Assembly (NCBI GenBank): GCA_018400255.1
Contig: JAGYMO010000231.1
Location: forward strand, 1 to 13,884
Reading direction: 5' to 3'
DNA length: 13,884 nucleotides
Origin: Deltaproteobacteria bacterium
GTDB taxonomy: Bacteria; Desulfobacterota; DSM-4660; Desulfatiglandales; B25-G16
Part shown: one piece after another, positions 1-7,312 of the stretch
Layout of the letters: every line of letters starts with the position of its first letter
How positions within the stretch are numbered: the first letter of the stretch is position 1
Notes under the pieces: model-generated
Seen by the model: the letters and a program-made list of their open reading frames with translations, nothing else
The model's database searches: none
What the model was told of the DNA's origin: nothing
Position numbers and translations under genes: made by a program

Positions 1-1
1 A

Positions 2-40
2 AATGGGTTTAAGAAAATTAGCCCATTATTTTATATTTTT
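2..40 (+). terminator. Probable Rho-independent terminator of an upstream gene
   Basis: AATGGGTT at 2-9 pairs with AGCCCATT at 20-27, giving an 8-bp stem with one G-T wobble and a 10-nt loop. It is followed by a T-rich run at 29-40 and beyond. Position and polarity fit a + strand gene ending left of the window. The promoter of the next gene lies just downstream, which supports a transcription boundary here. Confidence 0.5.
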
Positions 41-64
41 TATTTTCAAAAGGCTACTTGAGCC

Positions 65-93
65 TTGAAATTATCAATATAAATAACTATAAT
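65..93 (+). promoter_or_regulatory. Sigma-70 promoter for the MoxR-VWA operon
   Basis: TTGAAA at 65-70 (5/6 match to the -35 consensus) and TATAAT at 88-93 (6/6 match to -10) are separated by exactly 17 bases. The start site is expected near 100, leaving a leader of about 37 nt that contains the AAGGAG ribosome-binding site at 124-129. No operator-like palindrome is obvious, so expression may be constitutive. Confidence 0.75.
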
Positions 94-136
94 AGAAAAT
101 TTAATGGAAACCTTGAAATGACTAAGGAGTATTTTT

Positions 137-988
137 ATGAATGTTGAAGAAGATAGAAGGGCTTTCTCGGGTGCCAGCCAATATGTACTGGACAATGAGC
201 TTGCAAAGATTGTGAATATATCAATGTCTCTTGAGATGCCGTTGCTTTTAAAAGGTGAGCCGGGAACAGGCAAGACCATGCTTGCCTATGCAATTGCTGA
301 GAGCCTCAAAATGCCCCTGATTGTGTTAAATGTAAAATCCAGTATGAAATTGATAGACACCCTTTATCAATACGATACGCTTACGCGTCTAAACGACAGC
401 AGGTTTGGGGATTCGAAAAGAGATGTAAGTAATATAGAAAATTATATAAAAATGGGTAAGATAGGGCAGTCTTTTGCTGCAAATGAGCGTATAATTCTTC
501 TTATAGATGAGATTGATAAGGCGGATACGGATTTTCAGGATGACATGCTTGACGTTTTGGACCAAATGGAATTTGATATACTTGAAATTGACAAAACCAT
601 TAAAGCCAAGCACAGGCCTGTTATTATTATAACATCCAATGCAAAGAAAGACCTTTCCGACCCCTTTTTAGGTAGATGCAATTTTCACCATATAGCATTT
701 CCAGAGCCTGATATGATGCGCGAGATTGTGCAGGTACACTTCCCACATATAAGCCAAGACCTGTTAGAGGCCTCCATCAACACATTTTATAGGCTTAGAG
801 ACTTCAATGAAGTTGAAAAAAAACCTGCAACAAGGGAGCTTATAAACTGGGTGCGGGCACTCCGTGCAGACCCTGACTTTAAGGTAAAGAATTTAATAAA
901 AGGAGATATTCCCTATCTGGGTATTTTATTTAAGAAAAGTCCGGACTACGCAGTAGCCCAAAAACATGTCTCACGATTTAGGTTATAA
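137..988 (+). CDS. MoxR-family AAA+ ATPase
   Basis: A 283-residue cytosolic AAA+ ATPase of the MoxR/CoxD group. Visible motifs in order are Walker A GEPGTGKT (40-47), Walker B LLIDEID (121-127), sensor 1 in IIITSNAK (163-170, Asn168), an arginine-finger candidate in FLGRC (Arg180), and a sensor 2 candidate in KPATREL (Arg233). Length is normal for the family. The ATG at 137 has AAGGAG seven bases upstream, so the start is well supported. MoxR ATPases usually act as chaperones with a VWA protein to assemble, activate or metallate an enzyme complex, and the next gene three bases downstream is such a VWA protein. The client is not encoded nearby, so the specific role is unknown. Family assignment is confident; function is inferred from the pairing. 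Confidence 0.92.
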   Translation: MNVEEDRRAFSGASQYVLDNELAKIVNISMSLEMPLLLKGEPGTGKTMLAYAIAESLKMPLIVLNVKSSMKLIDTLYQYDTLTRLNDSRFGDSKRDVSNIENYIKMGKIGQSFAANERIILLIDEIDKADTDFQDDMLDVLDQMEFDILEIDKTIKAKHRPVIIITSNAKKDLSDPFLGRCNFHHIAFPEPDMMREIVQVHFPHISQDLLEASINTFYRLRDFNEVEKKPATRELINWVRALRADPDFKVKNLIKGDIPYLGILFKKSPDYAVAQKHVSRFRL

Positions 989-991
989 GCC

Positions 992-2185
992 TTGTTTACT
1001 GAATTTTTCTATACATTGAGAAACGTGGGCATTCCTGTTTCGCCCACATCATTTCTTAGGTTACAAGAGGCGCTCAGCAAGGGCCTTATCAATTCCGTTG
1101 ATGATTTTTACATATCAGCCAGATCAATATTGGTAAAAAGTGAGCGCTATTTTGACCTCTTTGATCAGGTCTTTGCCCACTACTTTAAAGGAATAGAGCT
1201 CTCAGATCCTTCAGGGGTTGATTTGGCGGAGGCAGCAAGGGCATTGCTTGATAGCTGGTTAAGTGACCCGCAAGCTATCGCAGACGCCCTTGGTGTCGAT
1301 GAAGAATCTCTTTCAAAGATGAGCCCTGAGGAGCTCATTAATTACTTTCTTGAAAGGTTAAAAGAGCAAACCGAGGCCCATCACGGAGGAAGCAAATGGA
1401 TAGGCACTGGCGGAACCTCACCAGTGGGCCATTCAGGTTATCATCCAGGCGGCATGAGAGTTGGGGGCAGATCAAGAAATAAATCGGCTGTTAAGGTAGC
1501 AATGGACAGGAGATATAGAGATTATTCACAACAAATACCTCTCACGCGCCACCATATGGGAGAGGCCCTTAAAAGATTACGAAATATGGTGCCATCTGGA
1601 CCAAAAGATAGAATAAACATTGATGAGAGCATCTATCGCACCATGAGAAATGGAGGGGAAATAGAAATTATCTTTGATCGAAGCCTTAGAGACAGGCTCA
1701 AGATTATTTTGGCTATAGATAATGGCGGGTGGTCGATGGACCCTTATATTGACGTTATACAAAGCCTGTTTGACTATTCTCGAAGTCAATTCAAGGACCT
1801 AAAAATATTCTTCTTCCATAACACTATCTATGACTATCTCTGGGCAGACCCTCAAAGGCGGTCAAAACCTCACTCAGTAGATGAATTTATAAAGATTGAT
1901 CCTGAAACAAGATTTATCATAGTCGGCGATGCCAGCATGGCCCCTTATGAGATAATGGCAACAGATGGCTCAATTCATATAGAGGAAAGAAGTGGAAGAC
2001 CGAGTATTGAAAGACTACAATTACTCTCAAGAACCTTTCGGCACTCTGCCTGGCTAAACCCAAAGCCTTCTGAGGAATGGCCATATACAAGAACTGTTAA
2101 CGTCATAAGGCAAATCTTTCCTATGTTTGACATTACATTAGATGGTTTAGAGAAGATGGTAGCTCACCTTATGAGCAAGAATTGA
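992..2185 (+). CDS. CoxE-like VWA-domain protein, partner of the MoxR ATPase
   Basis: A 397-residue protein of the CoxE-like VWA family. The N-terminal alpha-helical part opens with MFTEFFYTLRNVGIPVSP, typical of this family. A glycine-rich linker follows (about 132-159), then a C-terminal VWA domain whose metal-site region reads AIDNGGWSMD (241-250) in place of canonical DxSxS, with a second loop VGDASMAP (311-318). The start is TTG at 992. The preceding in-frame triplet but one is the TAA of the ATPase gene, so no earlier start exists. There is no clear Shine-Dalgarno, so translation is probably coupled to the upstream gene. In known pairs the VWA protein recruits the MoxR ATPase to a client enzyme. 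The client here is unknown. It is convergent with the histidine kinase gene. Confidence 0.87.
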   Translation: MFTEFFYTLRNVGIPVSPTSFLRLQEALSKGLINSVDDFYISARSILVKSERYFDLFDQVFAHYFKGIELSDPSGVDLAEAARALLDSWLSDPQAIADALGVDEESLSKMSPEELINYFLERLKEQTEAHHGGSKWIGTGGTSPVGHSGYHPGGMRVGGRSRNKSAVKVAMDRRYRDYSQQIPLTRHHMGEALKRLRNMVPSGPKDRINIDESIYRTMRNGGEIEIIFDRSLRDRLKIILAIDNGGWSMDPYIDVIQSLFDYSRSQFKDLKIFFFHNTIYDYLWADPQRRSKPHSVDEFIKIDPETRFIIVGDASMAPYEIMATDGSIHIEERSGRPSIERLQLLSRTFRHSAWLNPKPSEEWPYTRTVNVIRQIFPMFDITLDGLEKMVAHLMSKN

Positions 2186-2294
2186 TATTTCCTCTCCTGT
2201 TTCACTTAAAATCTTTGCGCATAAGGCTCAATAGTTATATATACAAATAAAACTGAAATCTAAACGCGGATAAGTTTACTGACTAAAATTACAC

Positions 2295-2316
2295 GTATTT
2301 TTTTAAAAATAAATAC
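2295..2316. other. AT-rich imperfect palindrome between convergent genes
   Basis: GTATTT at 2295-2300 pairs with AAATAC at 2311-2316, and the interior is largely complementary T/A runs. It lies between the convergent VWA and kinase genes and could stop transcription from either side. It has no G+C-rich stem, so a canonical intrinsic terminator is not supported. Nothing else is visible in 2186-2327. Confidence 0.25.
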
Positions 2317-2327
2317 TAAAAGCTGCC

Positions 2328-3080
2328 CTATTTTTCAGGTCTTAAGGGCACTGAAACAATAAACTTTGCCCCGTTACCCTCACTGCTCTCAAGGGATAAT
2401 TCCCCTCCCATATCCTCAATTAAAACCATTGAGCCGGCAAGACCTAAGCCATGTCCCCTAACAGTATGAGAATCTTTTATATCCATCTGAAAATAACTTT
2501 TAAATATTTTTTCATGGAAATCTAATGGTATACCTTCCCCATCGTCTCTCACAGAAAAAAACAAATGATTTTTTTCCTTGTAAAACTCCAGCTCGATTAA
2601 GCTTTTGCGATACTTAAATGCGTTGTTCAAGAGATTTCTAAGTATTTGCTTCATCTTTCCCAAATCTAAAAATAATTCATTTGCCCACAGGGCCTCATTT
2701 ATCAGCAGCCTGATATTTTTTCCCCCTAATATTCTTTTTAACGTTGATAATTCACTGCACTCTTTTATTCTGTCTGATGTATCAAGATCTATCAAATCAA
2801 AAAGTTCAGTAAGTGCACTGATTACGAAATTTGAGACCTCAAATTGTTCCATATCAATAATGCCTTCACGAGACCTTCCCAGCTCCAAGGCATCATTGAC
2901 AATAGCATGAATCAATCTTGTATTTCTTAGGGCCCTGTGCAAGACCTTTTCCTGCTCTTCTTTAATAGTTCCGTATTTCTCCTGTCTTTTTAACAAAGAC
3001 ATTATTCCTGTCTCAATTACAGCAAGGGGAACCTTTAAATCATGGATTAGCAGTTCAATTCTTATTTTCTCTTCTCGCAT
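2328..3080 (-). CDS. Sensor-less cytosolic histidine kinase
   Basis: A 250-residue protein consisting almost only of a histidine kinase core. The phosphoacceptor helix is at the extreme N-terminus: LIHDLKVPLAVIE with His13, a variant of the usual HELRTPL. The ATPase domain shows the N box LRNLLNNAFKY (147-157, Asn153), the G1 box DDGEGIP (179-185), an F-box-like KIFKSYF (191-197) and the G2 box GHGLGLAG (209-216). There is no membrane segment, PAS, GAF or HAMP domain, so input must come from a partner or from oligomerisation. No response regulator is adjacent. The ATG at 3080 has only a weak upstream AAAGG at about 14 bases. No in-frame start lies further upstream, and a later one would lose His13. 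Family is confident; stimulus and partner are unknown. Confidence 0.85.
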   Translation of the reverse strand: MREEKIRIELLIHDLKVPLAVIETGIMSLLKRQEKYGTIKEEQEKVLHRALRNTRLIHAIVNDALELGRSREGIIDMEQFEVSNFVISALTELFDLIDLDTSDRIKECSELSTLKRILGGKNIRLLINEALWANELFLDLGKMKQILRNLLNNAFKYRKSLIELEFYKEKNHLFFSVRDDGEGIPLDFHEKIFKSYFQMDIKDSHTVRGHGLGLAGSMVLIEDMGGELSLESSEGNGAKFIVSVPLRPEK

Positions 3081-3149
3081 TTTAAAGTATACTACCTTTT
3101 ATTCTCCATTGATTATTTTACAACAATCGTAACTACTCACGTATATTGC

Positions 3150-3172
3150 CACGAAGGCACTAAGCCACAAAG
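3150..3172 (+). repeat. CACGAAGGCACTAAG-type dispersed repeat, copy 1
   Basis: The segment begins CACGAAGGCACTAAGCCACA. A related sequence lies in inverted orientation at 3275-3303. The two share the core CTTAGTGnC and TTCGTG words but are degenerate and shifted in phase. Such CACGAAG/CACTAAG strings are common short dispersed repeats in intergenic DNA of several anaerobic bacteria, as I recall them. Function is unknown. Confidence 0.45.
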
Positions 3173-3274
3173 ATTATGAAATTACTGCATTGATGGGCCT
3201 GCGTGATATGGGGCGTATCAATAGCATTGAGAAAACATGACCACATATGTATTGTTATAATGATATCAATCTTT

Positions 3275-3303
3275 TCTTCGTGTCTCCGGGTCTTAGTGGC
3301 TGT
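3275..3303 (-). repeat. CACGAAG-type dispersed repeat, copy 2 (inverted)
   Basis: On the minus strand this reads ACAGCCACTAAGACCCGGAG followed by ACACGAAG, so it contains both the CACTAAG and CACGAAG words of the copy at 3150-3172, in opposite orientation and about 100 bases away. The pair brackets unremarkable sequence. It could be a remnant of a non-autonomous repeat element. Confidence 0.45.
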
Positions 3304-3452
3304 ATAGATACCAAAAATCTTGAAAATCGCTGTGGCTATCTCATCATAAAGGCAATCAAGCCTAACTTTATATATGCTTTAATAACAAATTCTGTGCCAT
3401 TTAACAAAAATTTGCAAGTAAAAATCGCCGCCTTGTAAGAGATTGCCAGGTT

Positions 3453-3491
3453 GAAGGTTAAAGGTAGAAGGTAAAAGGCTGAAGGCTGAAG
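3453..3491 (+). repeat. Degenerate heptad repeat (GAAGGYT/AAAGGTA units)
   Basis: Five and a half consecutive 7-base units are visible: GAAGGTT, AAAGGTA, GAAGGTA, AAAGGCT, GAAGGCT, GAAG. The strand bias is extreme, with almost no C. Translated on the minus strand it gives a leucine/proline/serine-rich peptide that is not a real protein. The last 13 bases have an inverted partner downstream at 3535-3547. Confidence 0.7.
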
Positions 3492-3547
3492 CAATAAGCA
3501 AAAGCACATGCTGGTGTTATTCATTCCCGTCGTCCTTCTTCCTTCAG
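3479..3547. repeat. Inverted-repeat arms at the end of the heptad repeat
   Basis: CTGAAGGCTGAAG at 3479-3491 and CTTCTTCCTTCAG at 3535-3547 are complementary at 11 of 13 positions, with a 43-nt loop between. The structure lies just past the end of the transporter operon, so it could form a long hairpin in its 3' region. It lacks a following U tract, so intrinsic termination is not established. Confidence 0.45.
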
Positions 3548-3574
3548 TCTATACACCTGAGCAGCAACAAATTA

Positions 3575-3691
3575 TCAAAAGTATCTACTTGATTTATTTT
3601 CCCCTGAGAGCATACCACGTGCTACAAGAAGCGTCTGGTTCCGGTCTTCCATGTTAAGGGCCTGCTCAAGCCCTCCCGCGTCTATGTTCAT
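3575..3691 (-). CDS. Possible small protein, 38 residues, last gene of the transporter operon
   Basis: An ATG at 3691 opens a 38-codon frame ending in TGA at 3575. The peptide begins MNIDAGGLEQALNMEDRNQ and ends SSRYF. It is hydrophilic with no membrane segment or cysteine. A Shine-Dalgarno-like AGAGG (3704-3700) lies eight bases upstream, and the frame starts only 19 bases after the stop of the CoA ligase gene, in the same direction. These points favour translation, but a frame of this length can occur by chance, and I recognise no family. It might also be the start of a decayed gene, since repeats follow directly. Confidence 0.35.
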   Translation of the reverse strand: MNIDAGGLEQALNMEDRNQTLLVARGMLSGENKSSRYF

Positions 3692-3710
3692 ATTTATTGC
3701 CTCTTTAGTA

Positions 3711-5315
3711 TTATTTAAGATGCTCCTTTTCAGCCAATTCTGCGAGTCTGTATTTCTGTACCTTACCTGATGCAGTCATTGGAAATTCATGTACAAATTT
3801 ATAATAATGGGGTTCTTTATTCTCATGAATATTTTCCTTTCCATATTCTTTAAGATCCCTCAGAGACAGATTTGACCCCTCCCTGCGTTTAACCCATGCG
3901 GCAACCTCCTGCCCCTTTCCCGAATATGAAAATCCAAATACCTGTACCTCTGATACTCCAGGTAATTTGTAAATTATCTCCTCCACGTCTGTCGGGTAAA
4001 TCTCAACACCATTTCTTACGATGACATCCTTAAGCCTGCCTGTTATTTTAAAATAGCCTTCTTTGCTCACCTCACCAAGGTCCCCTGAATGAAACCAGCC
4101 GTCTTTATCAATAGCAGAGGCTGTTGCAGCAGGCAGTTTGTAATATTCCTTCATGAGAAACCCCCGTGCGCAAAGTTCCCCTTGATGGCCTGCGGGCATT
4201 TCTTTACCGCTAATAGGGTTTAAAATTTTTACCTCATTACATTCCAGGGCAGTGCCTATTGTTGAGGCCCTTAAATCCAAAGGATCCCCTGGTTTAGTCA
4301 TGGTGATCCAGGATGAGGTTTCTGTGATCCCGTAAGCAACGGTAATATCTGATACCCCAAAATCCTCCACAAGTCTCCTCATTAATTCTGCAGGGCATGG
4401 TGATCCACCTATGATACCCTTGCTTAATGTTTTGAATTTTTCAGGACTAAAATCACCATGATCAACAAGTGTTATTAACATACTCGGTGATCCGTACATA
4501 GCAGTACATTTTTCCCTATAAATTGAAGAAAGTATTTTAGAGGGCTCAAAAATTTTACAGGGCATTACTATTGTGGCACCGCTAAGTATCCCTGTCAGTG
4601 CTGCACATGTATTACCAAACATATGAAACAGCGGAAAAAAAAGGCACAGCCTGTCCTTATCTACCAGGCCTTGCCTATGTGCTGAAGACACAGACTTATT
4701 GATCAGGCCCGCATGATCCAGGACAACTCCTTTTGGTTTGCCGGTAGTACCTGATGTATACATTATGGCAACAGGATCGTTTACTCTAATTTGCTCCTCC
4801 CTTTCAGCCAGTATTTGAGGGTCAAGCTGATCCCCCATGCCCGACAATCTCTCCCAGGATACAGCATCTTTGTCATTGCCCCCACCTATAACAATGTGTT
4901 TAAATAATAACCCATGGCCTATACCGGAAAGCATCGATACATATTCTCCCCCTTCCAGGCCCTTCTCCATAACTATATAGCTTGTCTCTGACTGCTCTAA
5001 AATGTACTTTAGATCACCCACCCGTATCCCGGGGTCGATAGGCACCAAAATAGCCCCTATTTTTGCCAGGGCCATCTGGCAAATAATCCACTGTGGAATA
5101 TTATTTGCCCAAAGCGCCACCTTATCTCCAATTTCTAATCCAATTTTCAAGAACCCCTTCGCAAGCCTGTCTATCTCTACCAAGAACATCTTGTAGTCAT
5201 ATCTTATATTTTGATCCGGATAAACAAGGGCCACATTTTTAGGGTATTTTTTCACTACACCGTTTAAAGCCTGCCCTATAGTCTTTTTTATAATGCTTAA
5301 TCGCTCTTGTGACAT
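3711..5315 (-). CDS. AMP-forming acyl-CoA synthetase/ligase
   Basis: A 534-residue class I adenylate-forming enzyme, expected to activate a carboxylic acid as acyl-AMP and transfer it to CoA. Motifs in order are the phosphate loop YTSGTTGKPKG (186-196), the AMP-binding motif YGITETS (328-334), the ribose-binding Asp412 in HSGDLG, the hinge region GRLKD (426-430), and the catalytic C-terminal lysine in TASGKVQKYR (Lys518). Length fits medium- or long-chain acyl-CoA ligases, but the acid cannot be read from sequence. No signal peptide is seen, so it is cytosolic. The start is ATG at 5315, with a perfect AGGAGG (5332-5327) 11 bases upstream that lies inside the last codons of the preceding ATPase gene. 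Only seven bases separate the two genes, so it belongs to the transporter operon. Confidence 0.93.
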   Translation of the reverse strand: MSQERLSIIKKTIGQALNGVVKKYPKNVALVYPDQNIRYDYKMFLVEIDRLAKGFLKIGLEIGDKVALWANNIPQWIICQMALAKIGAILVPIDPGIRVGDLKYILEQSETSYIVMEKGLEGGEYVSMLSGIGHGLLFKHIVIGGGNDKDAVSWERLSGMGDQLDPQILAEREEQIRVNDPVAIMYTSGTTGKPKGVVLDHAGLINKSVSSAHRQGLVDKDRLCLFFPLFHMFGNTCAALTGILSGATIVMPCKIFEPSKILSSIYREKCTAMYGSPSMLITLVDHGDFSPEKFKTLSKGIIGGSPCPAELMRRLVEDFGVSDITVAYGITETSSWITMTKPGDPLDLRASTIGTALECNEVKILNPISGKEMPAGHQGELCARGFLMKEYYKLPAATASAIDKDGWFHSGDLGEVSKEGYFKITGRLKDVIVRNGVEIYPTDVEEIIYKLPGVSEVQVFGFSYSGKGQEVAAWVKRREGSNLSLRDLKEYGKENIHENKEPHYYKFVHEFPMTASGKVQKYRLAELAEKEHLK

Positions 5316-5322
5316 CGTAATT

Positions 5323-6318
5323 TTATCCTCCTGCTACCTTCCAGCACCTAACTGCATGCCCATCACCTACCTGGTAAAAGGCAACGTCTTCTTCCCTGCA
5401 CCTTTTCTCAACAAAAGGGCATCTACCCTGAAATTTACAGCCAGGTGGCGGATTAAATGGGCTTGGAACCTCACCCTTTAGAGCCTTTAACTCACGTCTA
5501 TCATCTGGATCAGGTTCGGGTATGGCTGAAAGCAGTGCTACGGTATACGGATGCAATGGATTATCATAAAGTACCCCTGCCGGCCCATACTCCATAATCT
5601 GTCCTAAATACATTACCGCTATACTATCGCTAATATATCCAACAACCGTTAAATCATGTGAAATAAAAAGATAACTGAGCCCGAGGCTGTCTTGTAGCTC
5701 TTTGAGGAGGTTAATAATCTGGGACCGTATCGACACATCGAGGGCGGATACGGGCTCGTCACATATAATCAATGATGGTTCAACACTTAAAGCCCTTGCT
5801 ATTCCTATACGCTGCCTCTGGCCACCACTAAACTCATGCGGATAGCGATCAGCCGCCCCCGGGGAAATGCCAACCATCTGCATGAGTTCTTCTACGCGCT
5901 CGGATCTCTCGTTATGCCCTTTCATATGTAGAACCCTGAGTCCTTCATCAATAGACTGGCCAACAGTCATTCTTGGATTTAGGGATCCAAAAGGATCTTG
6001 AAAGATAATTTGCATCTCTTTTCTGAGTGGTTTAATTTCACCCTGTGACAGACGTGTAATTTCTTTGTCCCTATACATTATCCTTCCACCATCAGGATCT
6101 ATGAGCTTTAAAATAAGCTGTCCAATAGTGGATTTCCCACACCCGCTCTCTCCAACGAGCCCGAGGGTCTTATGTCTGCCGATTGAAAGCTCAACGCCGT
6201 CAACAGCCTTTATCCAGCCTATAACATTCTGGAAAAACCCCCTTCGTACAGGAAAATATTTTTTAAGGCCCTCAACCCTTAGAATATCCTGATTAGATAA
6301 TGGTGATGTAGATATCAT
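5323..6318 (-). CDS. ABC importer ATPase, OppF/DppF type
   Basis: The second ATPase of a peptide/nickel-type (Opp/Dpp) importer, acting at the inner face of the membrane. Counted from the ATG at 6318 (331 residues), Walker A GESGCGKS is 56-63, the signature SGGQRQR 164-170, Walker B LIICDEP 183-189 and the H-loop His221. The C-terminal oligopeptide-transporter domain has Cys294, Cys300, Cys307 and Cys325, the set that binds an iron-sulfur cluster in some DppD/DppF-type proteins. The start is uncertain: the frame stays open to a GTG at 6402, with an ATG at 6360, and both would overlap the preceding gene by 74 or 32 bases. I chose 6318 because it gives the usual family length and a 10-base gap, although its ribosome-binding site is weak (AGGTGG about 17 bases upstream). 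Confidence 0.93.
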   Translation of the reverse strand: MISTSPLSNQDILRVEGLKKYFPVRRGFFQNVIGWIKAVDGVELSIGRHKTLGLVGESGCGKSTIGQLILKLIDPDGGRIMYRDKEITRLSQGEIKPLRKEMQIIFQDPFGSLNPRMTVGQSIDEGLRVLHMKGHNERSERVEELMQMVGISPGAADRYPHEFSGGQRQRIGIARALSVEPSLIICDEPVSALDVSIRSQIINLLKELQDSLGLSYLFISHDLTVVGYISDSIAVMYLGQIMEYGPAGVLYDNPLHPYTVALLSAIPEPDPDDRRELKALKGEVPSPFNPPPGCKFQGRCPFVEKRCREEDVAFYQVGDGHAVRCWKVAGG

Positions 6319-6328
6319 AGTGCAATTT

Positions 6329-7312
6329 TCAATTTCCACCTTTTCCGGCTTCTTTATCATAAATAACCGGACATCTGCTAAAATGCCCATTTCCCCAATC
6401 ACTCATACCTGGGAATTGACTCGTACAAGATTCCAGGGCAAAGCTACATCTTGGATGAAAGGGGCAGCCTTTCGGCGTATGGGCAGGATCAGGCACGCTT
6501 CCCGGTATGCTGTAGAGCTTGCTTCCCCTTTTTGAACGACTTGGAAGTGATGCCAGAAGAGCCCTTGTATATGGGTGACATGGATTATAAAAAATATCCC
6601 TCGCTGCGCCTTTCTCTAGAATAATTCCCGCATACATTACATAAATCTGGTCAGCTATTTTTGCAACAACACCAAGGTCGTGTGTAATATAGAGAAGGGA
6701 CATACGTCTCTTTTGCTGCAAATCCTTAAAGAGATTCAAAATCTGTGCCTGTACTGTAACATCAAGGGCAGTAGTCGGCTCGTCGGCAATCACAAGATCA
6801 GGGTTGCATGCCAATGCCATGGCAATCATTACACGCTGCCTTTGCCCGCCACTAAGCTGATGGGGGTAATCATTAATGCGCTGCTCCGGTGATGGCATAC
6901 CTACATCTTTAAGGGCCTGTATAGACCTCTTTCTCATCTCGGCCTCATCTATTCTCTCATGTATTCTGATTGCCTCCTCGATTTGGTCTCCTATGGTAAA
7001 AACAGGGTTAAGGGATGTCATAGGTTCCTGGAAAACCATTGCTATATGATTACCTCGAACCTTTTGCATCTCCTCCTCTTTCATGAGCAAAAGATCTTGA
7101 CCCTTAAAAAAGATAGTTCCCCCTATGATTTTACCAGGAGGCTGAGGCAGTATTCCCATAATGGTCAAGGCGGACACGCTCTTTCCGCATCCAGATTCCC
7201 CAACAAGACAAACTGTCTCCCCGTCTTGTATTTCAAAACTCACGCCATCAACAGCCCTTGAAAACCCGCCATCCACCTGGAAATACACCTTGAGATCCTT
7301 GACAGATAGCAT
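6329..7312 (-). CDS. ABC importer ATPase, OppD/DppD type
   Basis: A 327-residue ATPase that hydrolyses ATP to drive an Opp/Dpp-type importer together with the OppF-type protein encoded next. It shows Walker A GESGCGKS (38-45), Q-loop FQEP (94-97), signature LSGGQRQR (153-160), Walker B DLVIADEP (172-179) and H-loop His211. The C-terminal extension carries Cys283, Cys289, Cys296 and Cys314, matching the cysteine pattern reported to hold a 4Fe-4S cluster in a DppD homologue. The ATG at 7312 overlaps the stop of the permease gene by one base (TAATG). AGGGAA lies eight bases upstream, so translation is coupled and the start is secure. Confidence 0.95.
   Translation of the reverse strand: MLSVKDLKVYFQVDGGFSRAVDGVSFEIQDGETVCLVGESGCGKSVSALTIMGILPQPPGKIIGGTIFFKGQDLLLMKEEEMQKVRGNHIAMVFQEPMTSLNPVFTIGDQIEEAIRIHERIDEAEMRKRSIQALKDVGMPSPEQRINDYPHQLSGGQRQRVMIAMALACNPDLVIADEPTTALDVTVQAQILNLFKDLQQKRRMSLLYITHDLGVVAKIADQIYVMYAGIILEKGAARDIFYNPCHPYTRALLASLPSRSKRGSKLYSIPGSVPDPAHTPKGCPFHPRCSFALESCTSQFPGMSDWGNGHFSRCPVIYDKEAGKGGN

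Larger units (their letters stand above)
3081..3574. other. Repeat-bearing intergenic spacer, no supported gene
   Basis: This stretch separates the kinase gene (leftward, starting at 3080) from the end of the transporter operon. I see no credible coding region: the short open frames here are translations of repeats. It contains a CACGAAG-type repeat pair and a heptad A/G-rich repeat with an inverted counterpart, listed separately. No clear promoter for the kinase gene was found in its left part. Confidence 0.6.

Noticed and set aside
3247..3438. A 63-codon open frame on the + strand in the repeat spacer
   Set aside because: It begins inside the degenerate repeat region, has no ribosome-binding site and no protein-like composition.
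3336..3524. A 62-codon minus-strand frame rich in Leu, Pro, Ser and Phe
   Set aside because: It is the translation of the heptad repeat. Peptides like LLQPSAFYLLPL arise from such repeats and do not indicate a gene.
3150..3547. A CRISPR array
   Set aside because: The repeats are short, degenerate, tandem or inverted and without spacers of constant length, and no cas gene is present.
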